A stretch of 64,000 nucleotides of DNA from Hanleya hanleyi. Its lineage: Eukaryota > Mollusca > Polyplacophora > Lepidopleurida > Hanleyidae. Position 1 is the stretch's first letter; every line of letters begins with the position of its first letter. The notes under the pieces were generated by a model, which ran no database searches, was not told the DNA's origin, and saw nothing but the letters and a program-made list of their open reading frames with translations. The translations under genes and the position numbers were made by a program. Shown piece after piece: positions 8,205-19,159 of this stretch. The DNA lies in the NCBI GenBank assembly GCA_036873755.1, contig JAVTVY010025281.1, positions 42,199-106,198 on the forward strand. Direction: 5' to 3'.

Positions 8205-8615
8205 ATGTCTGCGCGGATACGGAAGCACGCGCCGGCGCTCCGCATGTTACGCAGCGCGCCACCGGAGGTGGTACGGGCCCTGGTGCGCGGGGCGGACGCG
8301 GGATTGGGACGGTGCTTGTGTGAAGTCGCTCATAATGTGTTAAAAGGGAATGTTCCCCTCAGTCCTCTGCAGAAAGGGAAATTGCAACGGCACAAGACGG
8401 GTCTCCGAACGCTGGTGAAGAAGACGAGTTTAAAGAAAAAGAGACAGGTGTTACAGCAAGGTGGATTTCTCGGGGCACTACTCGCGCCATTAGCAGCCTC
8501 CGTACTGGGACCGTTAGTAGGACTCACCAGCGTGTTTTTAAAGATGGGTGGGCACTGGGCAAATAGTGGCTTGAGGTTGTCGGGAACATGCAGATCGCAT
8601 TCTACAAACCCGTAG
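8205..8615 (+). CDS. pX-like basic virion core protein of the Polinton, C-terminus replaced
   Basis: ATG at 8205. Residues 1-90 are very basic with helical character (KGKLQRHKTGLRTLVKKTS, SLKKKRQVLQQGG), followed by a hydrophobic glycine/alanine segment (FLGALLAPLAASVLGPLVG). This pattern recurs in small proteins encoded beside the ATPase in animal Polintons and adintovirus-like elements, often compared with the adenovirus pX/mu core peptide that condenses DNA. The last ~30 residues of the ORF (from about 8530) read antisense through polymerase sequence and so are not original; the gene is fused to foreign sequence at a deletion junction. Function is by analogy. Confidence 0.65.
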   Translation: MSARIRKHAPALRMLRSAPPEVVRALVRGADAGLGRCLCEVAHNVLKGNVPLSPLQKGKLQRHKTGLRTLVKKTSLKKKRQVLQQGGFLGALLAPLAASVLGPLVGLTSVFLKMGGHWANSGLRLSGTCRSHSTNP

Positions 8616-11375
8616 AGGTCCCCGGAAAGCACGGCGTCGAGAAGCTGTGGCTGGGTCAGGAGTCGTCGGCGACTGAGGGGGTACTCTCGCACTTTAAGGA
8701 AGCGACGTAAGTATGGAAGGGCCTGGCACATGGTGTGAAATTCACACTCCCACATTTCGATGAGTTGGTACCCCTTCTCTTTCACGTAATCCCCGTTCTC
8801 CATCACTTCTGCCCGTAGTTCTTCCGACGATTTTCCTCGTCGTTCGTTGAAGCGGCCAGCGCTGAAATGGCACTGGTGGCCGTGCCAGTAACACCCGTAA
8901 AATTGGAATACGGTGGGTTTATTGTGGAGTATAGCAAACCCATCGACGGGGAATCGACGATCTCCTATCCGCTTCTCTGTGGCGTTGGTTTGGTGTCGTA
9001 TAGAAATTCCCCGTCGATCGGCTTCCCAGTCCAACCACTGGTCAGCCAGATGCTTGTACGGCGTACGTTCAGGTCGGAAATGCTGACCTTCCGTCAACCA
9101 GCGTGTATAATGACCACTGGGCATAGGTTGGGCGAGAGACCACAGATACAGGGCATTGGCGTCGAATCCGATGATTTTGGCACAGGGTTTCCCACCTGGA
9201 AGGGTGGTGACGTCCTTCTCGTGATAACGATGGAAAATAAGGCTGGGTCCGCCGACGATGTTCTGCTTTAAACAATCATACATGTCCTCGTCTTTTTGTT
9301 GCATGAGTGAAAAGTACGTGGAACAATCTTGAAAAAGATGGCGAAGCGCGAGACCCGGTAAACTCAAGCACTCTTTGAATATGTCTACGTGCATTTGATC
9401 CCGAAAGAGTTGGGTCATTTTCTCGGCCGCTTCGAGGAATGGAACCACGTCTAAGTTGTTATAATACACCAGGAAATCTCGCAAGATCTGCATATGTTGG
9501 TCGTTCCATACTTGCTGTAGTTCCCGGTACGTGTCTTCCGAACATTCCACTTGCTTCAGATCGTCGAAGAAAGCGTCCCGGGGTGGTAACTGTGTTTCCT
9601 CCAAGCGGTCGAGCGTTGACATATAGGTGTAAGGGAACCTCCCTTTGATTTGTGCACAATGATAGGCCTTTACCCACTGATCGTAGCTGTAATTTGGAGC
9701 TAAGTAGTTGCGTACATTCAGGAAATGGAGTGATGTGGTGGTGAGGGCCATGTGGTTGTTGATCTTTTTGATGATGGACTTGATGGTATCGGACTGGGCC
9801 AGGTAAGGGTAAAGAAATTCCTTGACTATGTTCAAATCATATCGCCCCGAATTAAAGCCGAGCACAGGTAACTGGCCTAGGTATTGTAGGAAGCGCAACT
9901 TCAATTTCTCCGCATACGGCTTGGTTAAGGGTACAGCCTCCGGCTGAATGTCCTGCATCGCCGACTCCGACTCCGACTCTTCATCGTCGTTGAAGGACAC
10001 ACCAGGTGTAGGAATACGATCGTCGAGTTGGTCCAGCACGTACTGGAACTTGGACACCAACAGTTCTGTACTGGCCGCACTCACGGCCTCTAAATACTCC
10101 ATCATCCGAGTAATCAACTCATGGGAGTCCCCAGTGGACACGAAACAGACGGGTGCAGCGTCATAGCCGGGTACGTTGCTGGAAATACTGACACTCAGGG
10201 GAATATGGCGCTGTGTCCACTGCGTTTTGGGTTCCAAAATGGCCTCGAAATCATAACACGCCCGGAAAGGAAAATAACGGTCCTCTAGTGGTATGACAAG
10301 TGGCTCATCAGCCAGGTCTTCGAAAATAGTAGGCGTGTTATGGTACACTCCACCAGGAAATTTGCGTTTCACAGCGTTGTCACAAATCTTCTCGTGCTGA
10401 TGTAAGCTGCACGATTGGTCAAACACCCGATGACATTGAGAACAACTGTAGGATTGCGCGTACAGGCTCATATCGTGGATGAGGGAAAAATGACTCACCC
10501 CTCCGTTGTCGAAGATATTGACTTTCATCGTAGAGACATACCGTTCTGTTGAGCGATGAACCAATTCAGCCACAAATGTATCCTCCTCCTTCGGTAGTAA
10601 ACGGTATACAAAGATATTCACGTGGAACTGTGTTTCCACGACATCCAAATACTTGAATGGAACTCCCCGGAACTGCCGCGGGTCAATGTCTTGCGCCTGT
10701 AGATACTCTTTCCAATACAGTGTTGCATTTCTATCACAAGTCCGAGGATTACACTGGTCCAAATGAACGGCTAAACACCGAAACAGACATTTCCGGTCTT
10801 TGTAGGGCCCATGTGCGCCTCCCGCTAACGCATACAGTCCGTTTCGATTGAGCAGCCAAGGTGGTAGAATAACAGGAGCGCCCATGGGATGATTCCTCAA
10901 TTTGGTGACGAAAAATGTGACGTTCGTCACCATTTCTACAGTCCATTTGGTGTTGGGACGTTGCAACCGGGCCCATTCCAATGGATCCAACGTAGTCAGT
11001 TGGTCGATGAGTGGCTCCAGAGAAATAGCATCCATCACCGTGAACGGCTGGTCAAACACATAGGTATTACTACTGGGGTAAAAATACTGCAGTTGGTCCG
11101 TCTCTTTGTGCCGTAAGATATACCCAAATGTCATATTCAATTTGAAGGCTGTCACCTGATCTGTAAAAATGTTCTCGGCGTAAGTACTAGTAGGAAGATG
11201 CGTGAGGGTCCTCCAACCGAAAATTATACAAATGCAATAGACGACGGTGACGGTGGAAACAACGGCGTATTGTGGTCCAGTGCCGGCGGTACAACGCACT
11301 CACACGCTCGTCTTCGGGTAAGACTTCAGCCGGAGGCGCTCCTGGATCCTCTGGAAAATCTTCTCCACGTCTCAT
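8330..11375 (-). pseudogene. Protein-primed family B DNA polymerase, truncated
   Basis: Coding starts at the ATG at 11,375 just inside the right TIR; a frameshift near 11,200 separates the first 60 residues from the long frame. Visible features in order: two zinc-ligand pairs (CSQCHRVF ... CSLHQHEKIC), exonuclease motif I (CYDFEAIL), motif II (LGFNSGRYDLNIVKEF), polymerase motif A (IIGFDANALYLWSLAQPMPSG), and an inserted nuclease-like segment (VFQFYGCYWHGH, WECEF) typical of Polinton polymerases. Homology stops at PPIFKNT near 8535; motif B (NSxYG) and motif C (DTDS) are absent, and the remaining frame to 8330 is antisense core-protein sequence. The enzyme is therefore dead. Polinton polymerases replicate the element from terminal protein primers. 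Confidence 0.92.
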
Positions 11376-11413
11376 GCTATCGGTCTGGCTTCAGGCTCCA
11401 CTGGTATCGCCTA

Positions 11414-11732
11414 CTGGTCACTCCTCAGGTAGACTGGTCACTCCTCAGGTAGGCCCAGGCTGGCTCAGGCTGGGCAGGTAGCTGCGGTGAAGTAGGCAGG
11501 GCAAAGAATGAAACCATACCATGGAAATCTCCACTTTTATACACTACCCTGATAGACCCCGGATGTACAAAGAACCCGGATGTACAAGAACCCGTATGTA
11601 ATGCTACACACTACAGGTATTGCTAGAGGACCCGGATATAGGTCAATCCTAAACTACCCGGCTGTTCCTCCACCCGTGTGAACCCGGATGTACAAGAACC
11701 CGTATGGAACACACAACTAAAGGACCCGGATA
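11414..11732 (-). repeat. Right terminal inverted repeat of the Polinton
   Basis: Reverse complement of bases 1-410, including ACCCGGATGTA copies, a TATA box at 11,534-11,541 (minus strand) and the leader. The first 26 bases of the window match its outer end with one difference. Sequence outside (11,733-11,800) continues with CCCCGGATG motifs, so the full TIR may run further than the window allows one to see on the left. Confidence 0.9.
11534..11541 (-). promoter_or_regulatory. TATA box in the right TIR, promoter of the polymerase gene
   Basis: TATAAAAG on the minus strand, about 160 bases before the polymerase ATG at 11,375. It is the mirror copy of the box at 292-299. Confidence 0.75.
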
Positions 11733-12600
11733 TAAGTCCCCGGATGTAAACCCCGGATGAACAGGTCAGTACATAGCATTCCTATCATTCAATATGATCT
11801 TGAACTATCACGTGATCTCCCCGTGATGGAAAAATCCCAAATACAAGTCAGTACATGCATAGGTCACCCCCGATTCACGCAGACCGGAAGCGACATCATA
11901 CACATCTCACCGCGGAACAATACACGAGGTCAAAATACGCGCTTCTGATTGGCTGACGCAAAGGTCAAAGGTCACGTGATATGCAAATTTTTGAGGTCAA
12001 TGAGAGGGAATATCAATGCTATATACTAATGGTGTCATCTTGTAGCTCTCGGGGTGTAGACCCCGATGAGAGGGTTGTCCATGTCATCTGTGACGTCATC
12101 GGTGACGTCATCATTACGACTAGTACCGAAAGTGGGCATTTTGGGGCAGTGAAGGAAGGTATTTTGTGTAGAGATGGACCATCCTTGGTCCGAATGCGTC
12201 GTGTTGGGTGTCATTTTGTAGCTCTCGGGGTGTAGACCCGATTTGAGGTATGTCCACAGCATCTGTGACGTCATCTGTGGCGTCATCAGTACGAGTAGTA
12301 GCGAAAGTGGGCATTTTGTGGAAGTGAAGGAAGGCATTTGGTGTAGAGATGGACCACTATTGGTCCGAATGGACCGTGTGGGGTATCAGTGTGAAGCTCT
12401 CGTGGGTCAGAAAGGCTTGTTTTCTTGGAGCGCGCGCCAATCGGCGCATGCGCAGTTGGCCAGTGGGTTTTCCCCGTCGTTCCTCCGTCTTCCATCCGGG
12501 TACTGTGGTTTTACATCCTAGTCCTCATCTTACATCCGGGTTTTTCCATGTTAACTGTCACGTGACCGGAACCGGAACTTGTCACAAGACAGGTGGCGTC
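11733..12600. repeat. Promoter-like repeats of about 190 bp downstream of the Polinton
   Basis: No gene. A unit containing GTGTCATxTTGTAGCTCTC, GGGGTGTAGACCCCGAT, two or more TGACGTCA (CRE/ATF) sites and ATGGACCAT(C)CTTGGTCCGAATG occurs twice (about 12,025-12,215 and 12,205-12,410). The same unit recurs in both arms of the large palindrome (about 20,330-20,600 and 25,020-25,240). Near 12,443 there is an NRF1-like GGCGCATGCGCAG and near 12,558 a TCACGTGACCGGAA. This is probably a decayed relative of the palindrome family. Confidence 0.7.
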
Positions 12601-12604
12601 CTCG

Positions 12605-13460
12605 TTACCATGTCTGTGCTGTATTATACCATATGTCCTGTATTGTACCACATATGTCCTGTACTATACAATATATGTTCTGTATTATACCATATTTGTC
12701 CTCTATTATACCATATCTGTCATACGTTATAGCATATCTGTGCTGTAGTATACCATATCTGTCCTGTGTTATGCAATATCTGTCCTGTGTTAATCAATAT
12801 CTGTCCTGTATTGTACCATATATGTCCTGTATTATTCAATATATGTTCTGTTTTACACCAAATCTGTGCTGTATTATACAGTATCTGTCCTGTATTATAC
12901 CAAATTTGTGCTGTACTATACCATATCCTTCCTGTATTGTACCATATATCTTCTGTATTATACAATATTTGTCCTAAATTATACCGTATCCGTCCCGCAT
13001 ATACCATATCTGTGCTGAATTATACCATATCTGTCCTGTGTTTGCGATATCTGTCCTGTATTATACCATATATGTGCTGTATTATACCGTATCGGTCTTG
13101 TATTATATATTATCTGTCCTGTCTTATACCATATCCGTGCTGTATTATACAATATCCGCGCTGTATTATACAATATCTGTCCTGTATTATCTGTGCTGTA
13201 TTATGCCATATCTGCCCTGTATTGTAACATATATGTCCTGTACTATACAATATATGTTCTGTACTATACCATATCTGTGCTGTAGTATACCATATCTGGG
13301 CTGTAGTATACCATATATGTGCTGTATTATACCATATCTGTGCTGTATTATACCATATCTGTGCTGTATTATACCATCTGTCCAGTATTATACCCAATCT
13401 GTGCTGTATTATACCATACCTGTCCTGTATTATACCATAGCTGTCCTGTATTAGACAATA
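12605..13460. repeat. 22-bp minisatellite
   Basis: About 38 imperfect copies of TGTCCTGTATTATACCATATC. Because 22 is not a multiple of three, all frames of a strand show the same periodic peptide, which explains several long apparent ORFs here. No gene. Confidence 0.95.
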
Positions 13461-13469
13461 TCTTCCCTG

Positions 13470-13595
13470 TATTTAATGTACATGTATTCTGTGCATGCCC
13501 ATGTACTATGTACCTGTACATGTACTATTTGCCTGTACATGTAATCTGTTCATGTACATGTACTCTCTCAATATACATGTTCCTTGTCCATGTAA

Positions 13596-13642
<47 letters not shown>
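13470..13642. repeat. CATGTAC-rich repeat and (CT)n microsatellite
   Basis: 13,470-13,595 is a degenerate repeat of TGTACATGTACT; 13,598-13,641 is a pure CT run. Confidence 0.9.
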
Positions 13643-13645
<3 letters not shown>

Positions 13646-13919
13646 CAATGTCGCATGATGTAGACCGGTGAGAGAACAACAACAACAAGTATGACAGGTC
13701 AATCATTTTATTATCCCCTCCAGTACATCATACCCAAGCTGGGGGAGCCGCGTTGGGTATGTTTACAATACAAGTAGCCTCTTGTCCAATCAGAGACCGC
13801 CATTTGCATCTGTCATATTCGTTCTTGCCCGTTATATGTATTCTCGGCTGCTCTTGTCCAATCAGAAGTCGCCATTTCAAAAAGTTCCATCTTCGGCCAT
13901 GAACCGTTTGTTCTAATCG

Positions 13920-13990
13920 TCATCGGGCAGGCCAGGATACCGTTGAGGCAACATATCCTCAGATAGTTGTTTGCGCATTCTGAGTATCTA
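13920..13990 (-). pseudogene. Conserved C-terminal tail ending in DDD
   Basis: On the minus strand a short frame reads KQLSEDMLPQRYPGLPDDD then TAG. The palindrome arms carry a related tail (KQLFQDMLPEEYPGLSDDD and a variant) with an AATAAA overlapping the stop; here the hexamer is mutated to AACAAA. Conservation at the protein level across three copies suggests a genuine gene end, perhaps the polymerase C-terminus, since here it follows the polymerase N-terminus on the same strand. That last point is inference. Confidence 0.5.
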
Positions 13991-14019
13991 TCAGTGCATG
14001 GGTGAATACATTCATCCGA

Positions 14020-14593
14020 TGGGAAGATTCCGTAATTTGGTCACGAAAAACATGACATTGGTGACCCTCTCCACTATCCACTTGGTGTTGTGGCGCTGTT
14101 CATAGGCCCATCACAAGACATCCATTTGGTCCACTTGGTCCAGCACGGGCTCTAGCGACGCCCGGTTAATGATGGTAAACGGTTGGTCAAATACCCGGAA
14201 GTTACTGCTCGGGTAAAAGTATCGTACTTGGTCCCTCTCCTTATGCTGCAGCACATAACCAACCGCCAGATTTAATTTGAAGGACGTAGCTTCGTCATTG
14301 AAGATGGCTTCCACGTAGCTGCGTAGACGGGCGAGGCCAGTCAGTCGGAAATTGTAGATATCTTGAATAGGGCGATGACGGTGCAAACAGTGCCGTATCA
14401 TGGGCCAATGGCGCTGATAGATGTCACTCGCTGGGTGGGCGTCCTGTAAGAGATCGCTAAGAACATCCACTGCATCTTCAAGAAAATGTTCGTTGTTGTC
14501 AGGCGTATGACTGGGAACAGTAATGCTAGGGACCGGCTGGGTATCTAGGCTCTTCTGAACTGTGGGTATTCGTCTCCCTGGGCTCATCTTCAC
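14020..14593 (-). pseudogene. Polymerase N-terminal fragment of a second Polinton
   Basis: The ATG at 14,593 leads to 160 codons ending in TGA; the same frame stays recognisable to about 14,020. Blocks such as YQRHWPMIRHCLHRHRP, YNFRL, FKLNLAVGYVLQHKERDQ and RYFYPSSN align by eye with the first polymerase (11,375-10,880) at clearly less than full identity, so the two come from different elements. Beyond FFVTKLRN the homology ends abruptly. It lacks every catalytic motif. Confidence 0.8.
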
Positions 14594-14639
14594 TAGGTCT
14601 GACCCACAAGAACTCGCTCATTTAAATTAGGAATAAAAT

Positions 14640-15110
14640 ATTCTATTTTAGCGTTTGAGGGCGCTAGCAGGCGTTTGCGGGCGTTTGTGGACGCAAGCGG
14701 GCGTCGGCGGGCCCAAGCGGGTGATCACCTCCACTAGCGATTAACGCTTTTTCGGAACACAATACAATAGTCATTATATTGTGAGCGATCATTACCACTA
14801 TTCACTGTATGTATACTGTACTGTATTGTAAAACAATGCGAGAGTGTTGGTGACTTACACAATAGTATAAGTTGTCCGATAAATAACATGTCCAAATTGA
14901 GAGGCCATAATGTTAACGTTGTTGAACAGAATCTATTCGAGAGTAACAGTACGATATGACAGAGATGACTGACGCGTACGAAGTTTGAAATAGCCAGCGT
15001 GTTGTCCTAATTCACAGGTCTGCCCCCTCACTGGATGGATTCAAACTTTTTTACTTCATTCTACACTCTCATTGGTTAGTTCGAAGCTGATGCGTTGGTA
15101 ACTGGTACAA
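14640..15110. other. No gene; GGGCGTT-rich start then plain AT-rich DNA
   Basis: 14,645-14,750 has several GGGCGTTTG/GGGCGTC motifs similar to those in the large palindrome. Nothing else supportable. Confidence 0.5.
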
Positions 15111-15139
15111 TGGTCTATCAGATGTTGGTCGAAGCCTAT

Positions 15140-15530
15140 CCTTCCACGTAACCTCTCCAGATAGTCAAGTCAGGTCTTGAGATAACCACGTAACGTCTTA
15201 AGAATTTCCACGTAGTCTATTTCGCTACACAATGCCTTGAGATAGCCACGTAACGTCTTAAAATAGTCATACGTATACCACACCTTAAGTCCGTCATGCC
15301 ACGTCTGAAGATTGACATGTTACGGCTTAAGACTAGCACGTCATGTCTTGAGATAGCCACGTAACGTCTCGAGATTTGCCACGTAGTCTATTTCACAATG
15401 CCTTGAGATAGCCACGTAACGTCTCAAGATAACCATGTCACCTCTTGAGGTAGTCATGTCACGTCTTACGATTGGTGTGATACGTCTTAACATATACACG
15501 TAACGTCTTGAGATTATCATCGGAAGTTAC
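15140..15530. repeat. Degenerate minisatellite (CACGTAACGTCTTGAGATA)
   Basis: Roughly 15 imperfect copies of a unit of 22-26 bases with core CACGTAACGTCTTGAGAT. No gene. Confidence 0.85.
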
Positions 15531-15684
15531 GTTACGTCTCTTTTTATACACTACTAGTATCAACAACAATTATTATTATACCTCATGTAAATTCATAATG
15601 TTTTCATTGTTTGACAGCCTGTCACGTGTCATTCTACACATCGTGATGTTCAGTGATTATGCAGTCATATCTTGCCTTACCGTT

Positions 15685-15732
15685 GAATAAATGTCATGTA
15701 CCACGGCAGAGCGTTGGACATGACATTTATTC
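15685..15732. repeat. Short hairpin
   Basis: GAATAAATGTCATGT and its complement ACATGACATTTATTC flank an 18-base loop. The rest of 15,530-16,020 shows nothing I can support. Confidence 0.7.
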
Positions 15733-16025
15733 CACGGCCACATATGTCGGACCAAGCTAGAGTTGCCTCCCATAGCGCGCGCGCCAACATACTCCCCGAA
15801 ACGAAGATTGATATGTCGGCCTGACGTGTATACGTCGGCCCGATAGAAATTGGTGAATGTGATTTGATAATTGAATGAAATAAATTTGACATCTTTTGAA
15901 AAGGTACGTAAGATCACCGATAACGTTACTCTTCCAAATTATGCGATTGAGTCGACAAACAAGCCGAGGTCGAACAGTTGATCTTGACACGGCGTTTTGA
16001 AATCAACAACGGTCCGAGCAGTGTT

Positions 16026-16300
16026 GAACAGATAAGATAAGATTTATTGACGTAAAATTATACCCGCAGGGTGTTAAAAAAACGTGAATACAAACAGTTT
16101 CAGACATATACATGTAGAAGACAGACACGGATGACGGACAATACAAAACAATATACAAGACAAATTTACATTAAAATGTGCACAATAAGCGCTCACAAAT
16201 CTATGGGACTGGCACTGTGACCTGGGGACTGGTAGTCTTCAATGCACAGCCACGTTTAAATAGGGTATATTGTATGCTATATAAGGAAAAATTTTAACCA
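16026..16300 (-). mobile_element. LINE 3' end remnant
   Basis: On the minus strand the sequence ends in AATAAATCTTATCTTATCTG, an A-rich signal plus short (ATCTT)n tail typical of some non-LTR elements. A similar tail lies at 51,350-51,380 on the plus strand. No coding part is visible. Confidence 0.4.
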
Positions 16301-16489
16301 TCTTTTAACTGGAAACAGTCGTAAACAAAATGGGCTACATATTTAGTAATTTGTGGATTAGTGCAGGATAACAGCTCCACAAACATGTCATCAGTGCACA
16401 TATGAACACGATATGCTTATTTCACCGTACGGTCCTCATTCACATGATTATAAAGTCCCATTTTATTCAAATATGACATTCGGTATAAT

Positions 16490-16650
16490 AAAACAACTAT
16501 TGCATGTTATAGAGTGGGACATCACGATTTGTCAGCTCTCGACAAGTGATGTACAACTCGCGCTGCGCGCTCGTTGTACATCACTTGTCGAGAGCTGACA
16601 AATCCACGGTAGGTATCCAAACAGATCTCTACCAGTGCAAACGATCTCTA
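16490..16650. repeat. Outer inverted copy matching 27,175-27,310, interrupted by a small palindrome
   Basis: AGTGGGACATCACGATTT and CCACGGTAGGTATCCAAACAGATCTCTACC at this site are the reverse complement of 27,190-27,275. Between the two halves here sits a 72-base near-perfect palindrome (16,531-16,602: GTCAGCTCTCGACAAGTGAT ... its complement) that is absent from the right copy, so it inserted later. The region to 17,200 has scattered CGATCTCTACC motifs but no gene. Confidence 0.75.
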
Positions 16651-17207
16651 CCCGTAATGAAATTATCTCTACCGGTGCGTGAAGCGAGAAATTGTTAGAT
16701 TTTGGAGAGGAGCATGCCCGGTCAAGGCAAAATAATCAGCCAAGCACCGAAAAGGTCTGTAAACCACATAGCACAGCGTACCCATATGAGTATCTAGATT
16801 TATAGCACGTGCAAGCTAAAGCCTGATGTATTTTCGTTATTTTTTAATTTGGGACACAGGATTGCCATGTCGATTAGGAGAATCGACTCCATCATCAAAG
16901 AATGGTCTATTTTAGGGCATATCTGACTGTACACCAGCTGTGTTTGTCCCTTTAATTATGGCTTATTGTTCAAGTAACTAAAATAATTAAGCCTCAAAGT
17001 CGTCCTGTTTGATTGGGAGAAGAATTTCAATCAAAATCACTATTCATTTTACAACGATCTCTACCATGAGTTTGTGATATGCATGTTTTTCTGTGCTGAA
17101 GTTGACAACGATCTCTATCAGCGCTTACAGTGTTGGGATAGGCTTACTCTGGGGGATTTATACGCTGAAACCAATGAGTCTACAAGGGAAATCAAGCCCG
17201 GGACAAA

Positions 17208-17508
17208 ATCATATTACCATGTTAGGGCGATCCCGCTAAAATGGAGGTAAAAGAGGTCGTTTGCTAAAAAGTAACTTATTTATCTAATTTAATAGACCAA
17301 ATATCGGTCACGCTACTGAAACAACATTGACTGGTTCTTAAAATGGCAAATTAATTAAAGGACAAGGAACAATAGATAGATTAATGCGCCTGAAGTTTTG
17401 GAACATTGATGACGAAGGAATCAAAGTTATTGAGTAAAAACGACCCTTTTTTCCTCCATTTTATAGAACGAGATCGCTCAAACATGGTAATATGATTTTG
17501 TCTTTATT
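17208..17508. mobile_element. Small TIR element
   Basis: GACAAAATCATATTACCATGTT near 17,212 is mirrored by AACATGGTAATATGATTTTGTC near 17,484-17,505. About 300 bp, no ORF, consistent with a MITE. From 17,510 to 18,840 I see only AT-rich DNA with weak AACACTTTCTGA repeats. Confidence 0.65.
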
Positions 17509-19159
17509 GATTTTCGTATATATTTATTGATAAGGGTCTCCCTAACATGGTTACGTTGGGGGAAAAGAACAATGTGCTATCAACACGCTGATGCTTTCGA
17601 CAAAAAGATACATTTACCGGTACACAAATAAAGGCGATTTGAAATTGAAAAAAAGAGATGGTACGATAAGGTGCGGTTGAAATAGAAAAAATAAACTGAC
17701 TCCATTTAGGTCATTTTTTTTTCAGGAAATAGTACATGCTACGAATTCCAATTTCATGTCATAACTATACGTAATCATAAAGCGATCGATGTAGAACTTT
17801 CACAAATTGTGTACATATATTTTCTATTGCCGTAACATATTTCATCTTTCCGATGAGAGATGTTATCAGGGGAGTTAATGACCTCGCGAAAACTATGGAG
17901 ATAGAAACTCTGAAGCTTTTTACATAAAAAAGTGGATCGACGACCCACACAATTATTCGATGATAAAAAGATCGCATGACGGGAAACAGTGTTAAAAATA
18001 TCAGCATAGCTCACATGACGGTTTCTGAGTTTGGAGATTGTTTCATAGTCTTAAAATGCAATTTTCAACACCATATATTTGAATTAAATGTAAATTCAGA
18101 TAAAAGTTATTCATTTATTATCGACTTTCCGTTGTGTTTATGATCCAATAAAAACAATGCACGCGGATATATCTGTAGGCCTATGCCTCGAATTCCTTGC
18201 CATGCTGCGCAGAAAATGTATTTTCCATGATTTTGGCAAAAACACGTGTGACGTGATGATATTCGCGGGTATATACAGAAAAATCTAGATCTAAGACCAT
18301 TTCATTTATTTAAGTTGTTCTACTGATCAACACCTCCGCTATTCACACCACAAAATCTAGGGTTGGTCACTGGACAACGTTTCCATTCTCAGAAAGTGTT
18401 AAATTGAAATTGTTGTATTTAACACTATAAATGTCCGAGAATTGACAAAAAGCGTTGAAAAAAAAGTTGATGAGCAATACAACACTATACAAGTGTTAAA
18501 TTCAGCCTAGTAAATTGTAGTATAATGTTAGATATTTTTTCAACACTTTCTGAGAGTGTTACAAATATAACAGCTTATATGATGGTGTAACTCCTCGGAC
18601 ATTAATAATGTTAAATAAAACGCTTTCATGTTAAGAGTGTTGAGATCATCTTCATTATATCAAGCCAATTTCTTCGTTCTCACTTCGAGCCTTCGGACGA
18701 AGGTCACATTGTGTATCGGTACGTAATTTACCGAGCTCCCAATGACAAGACCGAACTGACTCGATCATCTTTCGTGCGTGTGTGTGCAACTTGGCATCAG
18801 ACAAATCCGCACAATACATCTCTGGTTCTACTAGGCCTGTTAGTAGTATATAAAACACCGATTCCCCCTCTTTTATGCAAATGAGATGACGTCATCGATG
18901 ACTGAAACTACCTCCAACACAGAAGAGTTCCAATCTAGGGGGAGGTAACTCTGGGTCACTATAGTTCCGGCAAAGGGCCCCTGGGCATGTATTCTTCCGC
19001 GGTGGTGCGGTCTGGCGGTGATGCGGTCGCGGAAGAAAGCTTCCGCGGAGAAAAAGTAGTCCCTAGACTTGAAATACGCTGCATGGTCCGATTGGGTCGA
19101 GTGAGGTATCAAAGTGAAGCATTCGTGAGGGGGCATCTGACTGGACTAGTGTCTCGGCC

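Larger units (their letters stand above)
1..11732. mobile_element. Polinton/Maverick (adintovirus-like) element, internally deleted
   Basis: Inverted terminal repeats flank a gene set typical of Polintons: retroviral-type integrase with chromodomain, FtsK/HerA-type packaging ATPase, basic pX-like core protein and protein-primed family B DNA polymerase. The left end coincides with the window edge, so the true left terminus and target duplication cannot be seen. Full Polintons are usually 15-20 kb. Major and minor capsid genes and the adenovirus-type protease are missing, and polymerase and core gene abut tail to tail, so a multi-kilobase internal deletion is inferred. At least five ORFs contain frameshifts or stops. 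The element also carries CARD and RING genes, which are not part of the core Polinton set. Confidence 0.9.
13650..14640 (-). mobile_element. Second Polinton-related remnant
   Basis: On the minus strand it carries the first ~195 codons of a Polinton polymerase (14,593 down to about 14,020), then, after a break, a short conserved tail and a 3' flank (13,650-13,990) that is shared with both arms of the large palindrome (20,760-21,115 and 24,480-24,850). The middle of the polymerase and everything else of a Polinton is missing. Confidence 0.75.

Noticed and set aside
12605..13460. CRISPR-like array
   Set aside because: Repeats are adjacent without unique spacers, and the DNA is eukaryotic.
12579..13663. 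Several long ORFs on both strands with Ile/Tyr/Cys periodicity
   Set aside because: They follow directly from the 22-bp minisatellite, whose non-triplet period leaves multiple frames open.
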